Below are positions 1-8,811 of a stretch of DNA of 33,247 nt, one piece after another (position 1 is the stretch's first letter; the number at the start of each line of letters is the position of its first letter). A program made the position numbers and the translations under genes. The notes under the pieces are model-generated. The model did no database searches. It was not told where the DNA came from and saw only the letters and a program-made list of their open reading frames with translations. Origin of the DNA: an uncultured Bacteroidota bacterium (GTDB taxonomy: Bacteria > Bacteroidota > Bacteroidia > B-17B0 > Aurantibacillaceae); contig CALMMX010000152.1 of the NCBI GenBank assembly GCA_937868545.1, positions 1 to 33,247 of the forward strand, written 5' to 3'.

Positions 1-103
1 AAACTGGGACACTTTATTAATAGAACGAGCTGGTATGAGTGGCACTTTAGTTTTATCAGATTTTACAATTAATGCAATTAATAAGTTTAAGGCTAAATCC
101 TAA
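1..103 (+). CDS. 3' end of an unidentified gene (partial)
   Basis: The second reading frame is open from the left edge to a TAA at 101-103 and encodes about 33 residues, containing LLIERAGMSGTLVLSDFT and ending NKFKAKS. The composition looks protein-like, but it is too short to assign a family. The next gene starts 15 bases after the stop on the same strand, so the two could be co-transcribed. It could in principle be a chance open stretch; the tight spacing is the main argument that it is real. Confidence 0.5.
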   Translation, partial: NWDTLLIERAGMSGTLVLSDFTINAINKFKAKS

Positions 104-118
104 TCACTTTCTGTTTAA

Positions 119-541
119 ATGAAAATTGAGAATCCATGTTCCGAAAAATATAGTAACATGCAAAAAACCTCTAATGGAAGGCATTGTAAGATGTGCCAAA
201 CCAATGTGGTTGATTTTACTAAATACAATGTAACTGAAATTGAAACGTATTTTAAAGAAAATGGCGGTCAAAAAGTTTGTGGTAGATATAAAAATTATCA
301 AATTAATACTCCTACAAAATTTGAAACGTTTGTGCTAAATTTAAAATCATATATTGATTTAAAAATAAAATTTACCCCAATAAAAATAGCAATGCTTGCT
401 CTTGTTTCAAGTTTATTAAGCTTAACAAGTTGTTTTATGGGTAAAAGAATGGAGCCAAATCACGAAAGACTTCAGAACCAAGAAGTAAATAACAATGATA
501 GTTTAAATTCAAAATCACCAATTATCAATAAAACAAAATGA
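119..541 (+). CDS. Small Bacteroidota membrane protein with N-terminal Cys motif domain
   Basis: This 140-residue protein has no N-terminal signal peptide. Residues 1-60 match my recollection of a short domain common in Bacteroidota: a PC near the start, then GRHCKMC, VVDFT and VCGR. C7, C23, C26 and C54 could form a metal or Fe-S site; that is inference. A hydrophobic segment at about residues 87-106 ends in a lipobox-like LTSC and would anchor the protein with the Cys domain in the cytoplasm. The tail is polar, rich in Asn and Ser. In relatives this domain often precedes TonB-type or carboxypeptidase-like regions; none is present here. It starts 15 bases after the preceding partial gene, and its TGA stop lies inside the terminator stem. 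Function unknown. Confidence 0.75.
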   Translation: MKIENPCSEKYSNMQKTSNGRHCKMCQTNVVDFTKYNVTEIETYFKENGGQKVCGRYKNYQINTPTKFETFVLNLKSYIDLKIKFTPIKIAMLALVSSLLSLTSCFMGKRMEPNHERLQNQEVNNNDSLNSKSPIINKTK

Positions 542-570
542 GATTCCAAATTGGAATCTCATTTTGTTTT
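530..570. terminator. Bidirectional rho-independent terminator between convergent genes
   Basis: Positions 530-549 are the exact reverse complement of 551-570, a 20-bp perfect stem around a single central base (the innermost pairs will open into a small loop). The stem starts with an A-run and ends with a T-run, so it can terminate transcription from both sides: the small Cys-motif gene from the left and yidC from the right. The stop codon of the left gene (539-541) lies inside the stem. Confidence 0.9.
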
Positions 571-585
571 AAATTTAAATACTAA

Positions 586-2472
586 TTATTTTTTAGTTGG
601 CTGTTGGCGTTGCTTAGCCATTTCTTCTAATTTAGCCTGAAACCCGCTTTTCTTTTCGGGCTTCTTCATATTTGCTAATAACTGCTCTCTTATTTTTCCA
701 TCATCAATAAATTTCTTCATTGCAAATGTTTGTAAGAATGTAATGATATTAGCTAAGAAATAATACCAACTTAAACCTGCTGCATAACTATTCATTACTG
801 CTAAGAAAATAACTGGCATTAAATACATCATGTATTTCATACCAGGCATTTGAGTTTGCTGTGGTTGTAACATGCTACTATTCATCCAAGTGTAAATAAT
901 GGTTGAAACAAACATCAACATAGCAAATAAACTCACATGGTCGCCGTAACCAAATACATTAAAACCAAAATTATAAATAGAGTCGTAAGTTGATAAATCA
1001 TCTGCCCATAAAAATGGCATTTGTCTTAACTCAATTGCTGCAGGGAAAAATGCGAATAAGGCAATTAAAATTGGAAACTGTAATAACATAGGTAAACAAC
1101 CAGATAGTGGATTTGCTCCTGCTCTTCGGTACAATGCCATCGTTTCTTGTTGCTTTTTCATAGGATCAGCATTATCCTTATACTTTTCATTTATCTCATC
1201 AATTTCAGGCTTTAAAACACGCATTTTAGAACTACTCATGTATGTTTTATAGGCAATAGGGAATAATATTGTTTTTAAAATAAGTGTTAGTATTAAAATC
1301 ATAATACCCTTATTTACACTTGGCATACTGTTTAATAAAGGGATAACCATCCATTTATTAATATAACTAAACACGCTAAATCCTGTTGGAATAATATCTT
1401 CCAAATCCATTTTATAGCCTTTTAAAGTATAATAATGAGTTGGACCAAAATAATAAGCCATACCAAATTTTTCATTTGCACTATGCTTATATGGAATTGT
1501 AAGCTGCGCATCAATACGTTTTACAATTGCATTAGATTCAGGATTTTGAAAAGTTTGCACATAACTTTCTTCTTTAGCAAATTCAGTATCTGCAATTAAA
1601 GTTGAATTAAAAAAATGCTGTTTAAAACAAACCCATTTAATATTTTGTTCGTTTAATTGAAACGCCTCATTTTTATGGGGATTCATGTAATCAACTCCTT
1701 CAACAGCTTGATTGTAATATACCGTGGCAACCTCTCTTTCTTTTTTAATGTCTTTTTCTTGTGTAGGCATGCTTTGAGCCAAATGAATTTTTACATTATT
1801 AGCTTTATTAGAAATGATAGATTGTAATCCAACAAAATTAACATCATAATCTAACATGTAATCATTCCCTTTTAATGTATAGGTGTATTCAATATACGCC
1901 CCAGGAGTTGCTGTTTCAAGTTTTAAAACCAATGTTTTAGAATCAGCACCATTTACAATAATAGATTTTTCAGATGGTTTAAAATAAAAACTATCTGTGC
2001 TTAACTTCATATTAGTGTATGCATCAAACTTAATTTCTTGAAAAGTTGAATCTTTATCAAATAAGATTAATGGTGCTTTTTGATTATAGCGATTATACTT
2101 TTTTAATTCAACTTTTTCTATATCTGCACCTTTTGTGGAAATGTAAATTTTAATATTTTCATTTTCCATGGTTACAACTTCTTTTGTACCAATAGTTGCA
2201 ACCGAAAAATCTTTGTATTGATTAGCTGCAATTGCAAGTTTTGCAGAATCAGACAATGTAGCCATTTCAGAAGCTACGGCTTCTTTCACCTTTTTTGAAG
2301 CCAGTTCAGATTTTACTTTCTCAGCTTCTTCAGCAGTTTTTGTGGCAAGTTCAACCGAATCTTTAATGAATTTAGTACGTGCAATTTGCTCTTTGTTTGG
2401 ACCAGATAATGCTAACCAGGTAATTAATATTACAGCAATTAAGCCAAGTCCAATAAGTGATTTTTTATCCAT
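586..2472 (-). CDS. yidC: Membrane protein insertase YidC
   Basis: YidC/Oxa1-family insertase, which inserts and folds inner-membrane proteins with or without SecYEG. The chosen ATG at 2472 gives 628 residues beginning MDKKSLIGLG, with the N-terminal anchor helix at about residues 5-25; an in-frame TTG at 2499 would add nine residues. A large periplasmic beta domain follows (roughly 60-350). The conserved core then has the amphipathic and first core helix (ILKTILFPIAYKTYMSSSKM), the cytoplasmic coiled hairpin (KMRVLKPEIDEINEKY), the NPLSGCLPMLLQFPI motif and further transmembrane segments to a basic tail. The groove position that is Arg in E. coli YidC appears to be Lys here. It is transcribed separately from the gene to its right, with a terminator between them, and stops at the bidirectional terminator. 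Confidence 0.96.
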   Translation of the reverse strand: MDKKSLIGLGLIAVILITWLALSGPNKEQIARTKFIKDSVELATKTAEEAEKVKSELASKKVKEAVASEMATLSDSAKLAIAANQYKDFSVATIGTKEVVTMENENIKIYISTKGADIEKVELKKYNRYNQKAPLILFDKDSTFQEIKFDAYTNMKLSTDSFYFKPSEKSIIVNGADSKTLVLKLETATPGAYIEYTYTLKGNDYMLDYDVNFVGLQSIISNKANNVKIHLAQSMPTQEKDIKKEREVATVYYNQAVEGVDYMNPHKNEAFQLNEQNIKWVCFKQHFFNSTLIADTEFAKEESYVQTFQNPESNAIVKRIDAQLTIPYKHSANEKFGMAYYFGPTHYYTLKGYKMDLEDIIPTGFSVFSYINKWMVIPLLNSMPSVNKGIMILILTLILKTILFPIAYKTYMSSSKMRVLKPEIDEINEKYKDNADPMKKQQETMALYRRAGANPLSGCLPMLLQFPILIALFAFFPAAIELRQMPFLWADDLSTYDSIYNFGFNVFGYGDHVSLFAMLMFVSTIIYTWMNSSMLQPQQTQMPGMKYMMYLMPVIFLAVMNSYAAGLSWYYFLANIITFLQTFAMKKFIDDGKIREQLLANMKKPEKKSGFQAKLEEMAKQRQQPTKK

Positions 2473-2533
2473 GATTAAGGAAATATTTTTAGGGTGCAAA
2501 TATATGCTTTTTTATATATGGATTTGCGCTAAA

Positions 2534-2573
2534 AAAACAAAGTCCAGCCTATTTTTAAGCTGGACTTTGTTTT
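2534..2573 (-). terminator. Terminator of the substrate-binding lipoprotein gene
   Basis: The left arm 2534-2548 (AAAACAAAGTCCAGC) pairs perfectly with 2559-2573, leaving a 10-base loop. Read on the minus strand, the stem is followed by a run of T, just after the stop codon at 2589, as expected for an intrinsic terminator of the minus-strand gene. It separates that gene from yidC. Confidence 0.88.
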
Positions 2574-2588
2574 AACTTTTTTTACCTA

Positions 2589-4358
2589 TTATTTTTTAGG
2601 CATTTTATCTTTTGGAATTAAATATACAGTAGTTAAATCCATATAATTCATTGCATTTTCAGGAAAATTACGAACGTTTAATTGCTCTAAACGGTAATTA
2701 TCTTCATAATAAATAGGCATAATTGGAGCATCTTCTAACATTACTTGTTCTGCTCTTGATAACATTTCGTAACGTTTTGCAATATTTGGTTCAGTAAATG
2801 ATAATGTAAATATTGAATCAAATCGAGCATTCTTATATCTAAATGTATTAATATATGATTTCTCAGTAGAATTTGCTGGAACATGTTTACCATAAAATAA
2901 AGTTAAGAATGTAGAAGGATCTGGATAATCAGCAGACCAACCAGCTCTCCACATATCAGGTTTACCTGAATAAATATTTTCTAAATGCTCAGAAAACGGT
3001 AAAGTCTGAATGTCTAAATCAATATTCAAATTTTCTTTAAACATCTTTTGTAAAACTTCAGCAATTAAAATGTTTTTATCACCGCCGCCACCATTAATTT
3101 GCAAGGTAGTTTTTGGGAAACCTTTACCATCTGGATAACCAGCTTTTTTAAGTAATTCTTTTGCTTTTGCTATATCAAAAGAATAACCTGTTAATCCTTT
3201 AAAATCATAACCATCTTTTTCAAATGATGAAACATATGGCACTAAACCATAATCTGCAGATGTTCCTTCGCCTTGCAATGTGAAATCAGCAATTTTATGT
3301 CTGTCAATTGCATAATTCAATGCTAAACGAACCTCTTTCTTACTAAATACTGGGCTCAATAAATTAAAACCAATATACGTAGTATTAAACGCTGACGAAT
3401 TTAATATTTGAAAATCTGTTTTTCTTTCTTTTGCGTGTTCTAAATCACCCATAATTTCATGGAAGATTTCAACTGGTAAACGATATACCATATCTAAATT
3501 ACCAGATTTAAACTCTAATATTTCAGCTTTTTTCTCATTTATAAAGGTATATTTTACACCATCCAAATATGGTAACTTATTACCAAATGAATCTACTCCA
3601 TAATAATCAGCGTTTTTCTTTAAGATTACTACTTCACCTTCTTTAATTGTTTCTAAATAAAAAGGACCTGTTCCAACTGGGTGAATTCTAAAATCTTGTG
3701 CATATTTATCAGTAGCTTCCTTTGGATAAATCCAGCAACCCGGCATAGCCAAAACATTTAAAAAACTAGCAAATGGCTCATTTAAAGAAATTTCAAGTGT
3801 AGAATCATTTACAACTTTTAACCCTTTAACAGGTAAAGTTTTGCCAGCTTTAGAAGCTTCATTTGCCTCATTTGCTCCAATTACATGATCTTTAAAAGTA
3901 ATACCAAATTGTGCGTTATTTGGATCTGCGCTACATAATTTCTCAAAACACACTTTTACATCATTTGCTGTAACTGCTCTTCCTTTTCCATCAGCAAAAC
4001 AAGCATCATTATGAAATTTAACTCCTTGGCGGATGTGGAATGTCCAAACTGTTTGATTTTCATTTGATTCCCAACGACTTGCAATAGCAGGAATTATAGC
4101 TAAATCCTTTTGCTCAAATTTTACTAATCCTTCGAAAATTTGAGTGCCAACGTGCATAGAGTTTATGTCGTTAATCGAAATTGGATTTAAACTTTTAAAT
4201 GTTTCTACCTCATTTAATCGCATAACACCGCCTAAGAAAATACCACCTTTGGCTTCTGACCCTTCGTGGTTTTGAGCAGTTTTATCAGAACATGAACTGC
4301 AAGATGCTAACCCTAATGTTAAGGTTGCAACTGCAAATGGAATAAAAAGTTTTTTCAT
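2589..4358 (-). CDS. ABC-type peptide substrate-binding lipoprotein (SBP family 5)
   Basis: Extracytoplasmic solute-binding protein of the DppA/OppA type (SBP_bac_5), which binds oligopeptides or similar solutes for ABC import. The ATG at 4358 gives 589 residues starting MKKLFIPFAVATLTLGLASC, a clear lipoprotein signal with the lipidated Cys at residue 20. This start is preferred over upstream in-frame candidates because it sits directly on the signal peptide. Family features visible include an N-terminal region with EGLVKF, WTFHIRQGVKFHN and TANDVK, and a second lobe with LALNYAIDR and a late GWSADYPDP motif. No permease or ATPase gene is adjacent, which is common for orphan family-5 proteins in Bacteroidota. 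It lies 73 bases downstream of the exonuclease III gene on the same strand. Confidence 0.92.
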   Translation of the reverse strand: MKKLFIPFAVATLTLGLASCSSCSDKTAQNHEGSEAKGGIFLGGVMRLNEVETFKSLNPISINDINSMHVGTQIFEGLVKFEQKDLAIIPAIASRWESNENQTVWTFHIRQGVKFHNDACFADGKGRAVTANDVKVCFEKLCSADPNNAQFGITFKDHVIGANEANEASKAGKTLPVKGLKVVNDSTLEISLNEPFASFLNVLAMPGCWIYPKEATDKYAQDFRIHPVGTGPFYLETIKEGEVVILKKNADYYGVDSFGNKLPYLDGVKYTFINEKKAEILEFKSGNLDMVYRLPVEIFHEIMGDLEHAKERKTDFQILNSSAFNTTYIGFNLLSPVFSKKEVRLALNYAIDRHKIADFTLQGEGTSADYGLVPYVSSFEKDGYDFKGLTGYSFDIAKAKELLKKAGYPDGKGFPKTTLQINGGGGDKNILIAEVLQKMFKENLNIDLDIQTLPFSEHLENIYSGKPDMWRAGWSADYPDPSTFLTLFYGKHVPANSTEKSYINTFRYKNARFDSIFTLSFTEPNIAKRYEMLSRAEQVMLEDAPIMPIYYEDNYRLEQLNVRNFPENAMNYMDLTTVYLIPKDKMPKK

Positions 4359-4431
4359 ACCTAAGTACATAAGTTTATAGTAACCACAAATATAATCTAA
4401 AATAATAAAAATCCTAAAAAAATTAGGCGTT

Positions 4432-5199
4432 TTATTTAAAATCCACCTCCAATAAAACTGGACAATGATCACTGTGCATAGCATCTGGTAAAATAACCGC
4501 ACGAGTTAAGTGTTTTTGAAGGTGATTTGCTACCAAATTATAATCAATTCTCCATCCCAAATTCTTACCTCTTGAGCCAGCACGATAGCTCCACCATGTA
4601 TATTGGTGAGGTTCAGTATTAAAATGCCTAAAAGAATCAGTAAATCCAGATTGTATAAATTGTTCAAACCACTCTCTTTCTTCAGGTAAAAAACCCGAAG
4701 TATTAGCATTTGATTTTGGATTATGGATGTCAATTGGTTTATGGCAAATATTATAGTCACCAACCAAAATTAAATTTGGAATAGTTTGTTTCAAATTATT
4801 TATATACTCCTGGAAATCGGCCAACCACTTCATTTTAAAGGCTTGCCTGTCATCTCCACTACTTCCACTAGGATGATAAGCACATAACACTGAGCAATCA
4901 CCATAATCAGCTCTAATTATTCTGCCTTCAAAATCATAATGCTCAATTCCACAGCCGTATTCAACGTGTTTTGGCTTTTGCTTACTAAAAATTGCTACTC
5001 CACTATACCCTTTTTTTTGAGCAGGATACCAATACAAATTATAACCCAATGCTTCAAATTGCGAAACATCAACCTGATCGGGAGTTGCTTTAATCTCTTG
5101 CAAACACAAAACATCCGGATTAGCTGCTTTTAACCAATCTACCAAGCCTTTATTCATTGCGGCACGTATACCGTTTACATTGTAAGTTATTATTCTCAT
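4432..5199 (-). CDS. xth: Exodeoxyribonuclease III (AP endonuclease)
   Basis: ExoIII/APE1-family Mg-dependent nuclease that cleaves at abasic sites and removes 3'-blocked ends in base excision repair. The 255-residue length is normal for the family. Signature residues are all present: TYNVNGIRA at the N-terminus, LCLQEIK (metal-binding Glu), YHPSG (active-site Tyr), GDYNICH (catalytic Asp and Asn), WRIDY, and the terminal SDHCPVLLE with the Asp-His pair. The start is the ATG at 5199, giving MRIITYN, which begins at the first beta strand as in homologues. It is divergent from the outer-membrane protein gene, with 58 bases between the starts. Confidence 0.97.
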   Translation of the reverse strand: MRIITYNVNGIRAAMNKGLVDWLKAANPDVLCLQEIKATPDQVDVSQFEALGYNLYWYPAQKKGYSGVAIFSKQKPKHVEYGCGIEHYDFEGRIIRADYGDCSVLCAYHPSGSSGDDRQAFKMKWLADFQEYINNLKQTIPNLILVGDYNICHKPIDIHNPKSNANTSGFLPEEREWFEQFIQSGFTDSFRHFNTEPHQYTWWSYRAGSRGKNLGWRIDYNLVANHLQKHLTRAVILPDAMHSDHCPVLLEVDFK

Positions 5200-5257
5200 A
5201 AAATATTATTAATGCTTAAAAATACAATTTCTATATTTATAAATCGTTATAAAGCTG

Positions 5258-8200
5258 GTGAGATTTTATTGTTTATACATACTTTTTTTTTGTTGCGTAC
5301 TAACGTATAATTTAACCGCGCAATCTAACTTTAAACAAAAACAAATTGTTGTAAAAAGTGATACTGTTTTTTTAGATTCATTAAGCTTAATTCCTGGTTC
5401 CATAAAATTAAAGTTAAAAGAAACCGAATTAGATAGTTCTGATTACAAAATTTATTATCCGTTAAAGGCAATTGTGTTTAAAAAAAAACGAGCAGATACC
5501 TTAATGGTTTACTATAAAACCTTTGCCTACAATTATGAAAAAACGTTTTCACACAAAAACACTTCGCTTTTAACTAAAGATTTATCACTTCCACAGAGCC
5601 CAATTTCATTGGCTTTTAGCGGAAGTGAAACACAAGCCGATGGTTTTATGAGTGATGGATTAAATAAAAACGGAAGCTTGAGCAGGGGCATAAGCTTTGG
5701 GAATAACCAAGATGTAGTAGTTAATTCTAGTTTGAATTTACAAGTGAGTGGTAAGTTAACACAGGAAGTAGATTTACTATTAGCAGCAACGGATGATAAT
5801 ATTCCATTTCAGGCAGATGGTACAACTGCGCAATTACAGGAATTTGACAAGGTATTCATGCAGTTATCAAATAAAACATCAAAACTAATTGTAGGTGATT
5901 TTCAATTGCAAAAACCCAACGGTTACTTTATGAATTTTTACAAACGCTCCCAAGGTTTATATTTTGCGAACAACTACCTTGATACCATTAATAAAAAAAC
6001 CGTAACCTTTAAAACACAACTAAGTGGTGCCGTTAGTAAAGGAAAATTTGCAAGAAATATTATACAAGGAACTGAAAACAATCAAGGACCTTACAGATTA
6101 AAAGGTGCAGATAATGAATTGTTTATTATTACTTTATCGGGCACAGAGCGGGTTTATATTGATGGGAAGCTACTGCAACGTGGGCAGGAAAATGATTATA
6201 TTATTGATTACAACACTTCAGAAATAACTTTTACTGCAAAACAAATTATTACAAAAGACAAGCGTATTATTGTTGAAATGCAATATGCCGAAAGAAATTA
6301 TGCACGTTCACTCTATTTTTTTAGTGAAGAAATTGATGCAAACAAATTAAAATTACGACTCAATTTTTTTGGAGAACAGGACAATAAAAACAAAACCTTA
6401 CAACAAACCCTTACCGACCAACAAAAACTTACACTTTATAATGTTGGCGACACACTTAGTAAAGCAACCACAAGTGGCGCAGAACTAATTCCATTTAACA
6501 CAACAGATGTTTTTTATTGGAAAAAAGACACCATTGTTTCTTCAGTAATATATCCAAAAATATTTGTGTATTCTACTAATGCAGATAGTGCTAAATACAG
6601 AGTAAAATTTAGTTATGTTGGCGAAAACAATGGGAACTACATACAAATTCCAAGCTCCGCAAATGGCAAAGTATATAAATGGGTAGTTCCAGTATTAGGC
6701 ATTCCACAAGGAAATTACGAACCCATAATACCACTAGTTACACCAAAGCAAAAACAAATGCTAACTGTTGGAGGTAATTATGTATTTGATAAAAATCACA
6801 ACATTGATATTGAAGGTGTTTATACCAAAAACGATATTAATACTTATAGCACTTTTAATTCATACAATGATGATGGCTATGGTGTAAAGCTTACAAGCAA
6901 TAACCTAAGTGCATTAAAAGAAGACAGCATAAAAAAACAAAATATAAACGCAATTTATAATATTGGTTACGAATACGTGCAACGCTACTTTAATCCAATT
7001 GAAAGATACAGAGCCATTGAATTTGAAAGAGATTGGAATAGACCAACAAGCGCGCCAATTAACACAGACCAACATGTTGGATTTGCTCAACTTGGAATTC
7101 AAAACAACAATAAAGCAAAACTACTTTATGGACTTTCTTTTTTTGACGAAGGATCTTTTTACAAAGGCTTAAAGCATAGTGTACAAAGTTTTTACAAAAC
7201 ACAAAAAAGTTCAATTGAATATAATGGTTCATATTTAACAAGTAATTACAACCTACTTTCAAGTAATTTCTATCGCCATAAAACAGCTTTATCACAGTCC
7301 TTTTGGAAACTAAAACTAAATTTATCTGATGAGTTTGAACAAAATAAATTTAAAAAAACTGGCGCTGATTCTTTAACCCCAAGAAGCTATCAGTTTTGGG
7401 AGTGGGAGGCAAACATTACAAACAAAGATACTAGTGGAAATTTATATAAACTTTTTTATAGAGAACGTAGAGATAAGCAGGCATATTCAAATGTTTTAAA
7501 AGACTCTACTTACGCCAAAAACACAGGCTTTTCAGCAAACATTAATAGCATTAGAAATCACCCACTTACCATTTTATTTACTTATAGAGAGTTGCAATTA
7601 AAAAATGCCAATCCATTATTTATTAAACCAGACAACACTTTGCTAAGTCGTATTGAATATGCTCCACGCTTTTTTAAAACTTTTATTACAACCAGTATGT
7701 TTTACGAAACTGGTTATGGTTTAGAAAATAAAAAAGAATATTATTATTTGTTAGTTGCAGCTGGACAAGGAACATATGCTTGGAAAGATTATAATGACAA
7801 CAACATTAAAGAATTAAATGAATTTGAAATTGCTCAATTTAGCGATCAAGCATTATACATAAAAGTTTATACGCCAACTAACCAATACGTAAAAGTATTA
7901 CACGACCAATTTAGTTTTTCAATGAATTTACGTCCATCAGTATTTTTAAAAGAAAACAACACAAAAGCATTAAAATTCATTGCTCGCTTTGCTACTCAAA
8001 CAGCTTATAGAGTTGATAAAAAATCTAATGATAATGGCAACCTTTTTACTTTTAATCCTTTAAATATAAATTTAAACGACACACTTCTAACTACTCTAAA
8101 TTCATCACTTCGTCAAAGTTTATTTTTTAATCAAAGCGCAGCGGTATTTGGAACGGATTATACGTTTCAAAATAATTTAAGCAAACAACTAAATACTAAT

Positions 8201-8743
8201 GGGTTTGAAACCCGCGGAAATACCAGTCATGAATGGCGATGGCGTTTGAACTTTACAAAAGCTTGGAGTATTAATAGCACAAACATTACAGGTATAAAAC
8301 AAAATGCATCGGAGTTTTTAGCATCGCGTAACTACAAAATTGAATTTTATGATTTAGAACAAAAACTAAGTTATCAGCCAAATACCACATTTAGAATTAG
8401 TTTAATATATAAATACAATCATAAACAAAACATTATAAAAGAAGGTTTTCAAAAAGCAGAAATTAACGATTTTGGGATGGAATTTAAATACAATCAATTA
8501 GACAAAGGGAGTTTAAACGGGAAATTTAATTTCATACAAATTACATATAATGACCTCGAAAACACTGCAGTAGCCTACGAAATGCTAAATGCCTTAAAAA
8601 CAGGCTATAACTACACATGGGGTTTAAGTTACCAACGCAACTTAAATAAAAACATGCAAATTAGTATTAATTACGATGGAAGAAAATCTCCTAATTCTAA
8701 AATTGTAAATATTGGCGGTGCTCAAGTAAGGGCATTTTTTTAA
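5258..8743 (+). CDS. Large outer-membrane beta-barrel protein, function unknown
   Basis: A 1161-residue protein with a signal peptide (residues 1-22, cleavage near TAQS). Residues about 138-236 carry the best conserved block (RGISFGNNQDVVVNSSLN, DNIPFQADGT, LQEFDKVF, VGDFQLQKP, YFMNFYKRSQG), which resembles large Bacteroidota outer-membrane proteins distantly related to SprA in this region. The rest is rich in alternating aromatic and polar strands typical of a barrel, and the chain ends in Phe-Phe, as many barrel proteins do. The start is a GTG at 5258 placed directly on the signal peptide; no ATG fits. A lipoprotein gene follows 68 bases later on the same strand and may be co-expressed. The precise role (transport, export or surface assembly) is not evident. 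Confidence 0.85.
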   Translation: MRFYCLYILFFCCVLTYNLTAQSNFKQKQIVVKSDTVFLDSLSLIPGSIKLKLKETELDSSDYKIYYPLKAIVFKKKRADTLMVYYKTFAYNYEKTFSHKNTSLLTKDLSLPQSPISLAFSGSETQADGFMSDGLNKNGSLSRGISFGNNQDVVVNSSLNLQVSGKLTQEVDLLLAATDDNIPFQADGTTAQLQEFDKVFMQLSNKTSKLIVGDFQLQKPNGYFMNFYKRSQGLYFANNYLDTINKKTVTFKTQLSGAVSKGKFARNIIQGTENNQGPYRLKGADNELFIITLSGTERVYIDGKLLQRGQENDYIIDYNTSEITFTAKQIITKDKRIIVEMQYAERNYARSLYFFSEEIDANKLKLRLNFFGEQDNKNKTLQQTLTDQQKLTLYNVGDTLSKATTSGAELIPFNTTDVFYWKKDTIVSSVIYPKIFVYSTNADSAKYRVKFSYVGENNGNYIQIPSSANGKVYKWVVPVLGIPQGNYEPIIPLVTPKQKQMLTVGGNYVFDKNHNIDIEGVYTKNDINTYSTFNSYNDDGYGVKLTSNNLSALKEDSIKKQNINAIYNIGYEYVQRYFNPIERYRAIEFERDWNRPTSAPINTDQHVGFAQLGIQNNNKAKLLYGLSFFDEGSFYKGLKHSVQSFYKTQKSSIEYNGSYLTSNYNLLSSNFYRHKTALSQSFWKLKLNLSDEFEQNKFKKTGADSLTPRSYQFWEWEANITNKDTSGNLYKLFYRERRDKQAYSNVLKDSTYAKNTGFSANINSIRNHPLTILFTYRELQLKNANPLFIKPDNTLLSRIEYAPRFFKTFITTSMFYETGYGLENKKEYYYLLVAAGQGTYAWKDYNDNNIKELNEFEIAQFSDQALYIKVYTPTNQYVKVLHDQFSFSMNLRPSVFLKENNTKALKFIARFATQTAYRVDKKSNDNGNLFTFNPLNINLNDTLLTTLNSSLRQSLFFNQSAAVFGTDYTFQNNLSKQLNTNGFETRGNTSHEWRWRLNFTKAWSINSTNITGIKQNASEFLASRNYKIEFYDLEQKLSYQPNTTFRISLIYKYNHKQNIIKEGFQKAEINDFGMEFKYNQLDKGSLNGKFNFIQITYNDLENTAVAYEMLNALKTGYNYTWGLSYQRNLNKNMQISINYDGRKSPNSKIVNIGGAQVRAFF

Positions 8744-8811
8744 CCTAACTTAACAAATTAAATACGGTTACCAAAACAAGGTTGTTGGCATCAATAGAAA
8801 AACCAACCACT

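Noticed and set aside
2473-2499. Longer yidC starting at TTG 2499
   Set aside because: The ATG at 2472 places the anchor helix at the usual distance from the N-terminus.
2342-2575. Plus-strand open frame antisense to the yidC start
   Set aside because: It overlaps the YidC signal-anchor region and the terminator and has no protein features.
4359-4502. Upstream extension of the substrate-binding lipoprotein
   Set aside because: The extension overlaps the end of xth and buries the lipoprotein signal that begins at 4358.
6914-7295. Short open frames on both strands inside the large barrel gene
   Set aside because: Shadows in other frames of a continuous 1161-codon gene.
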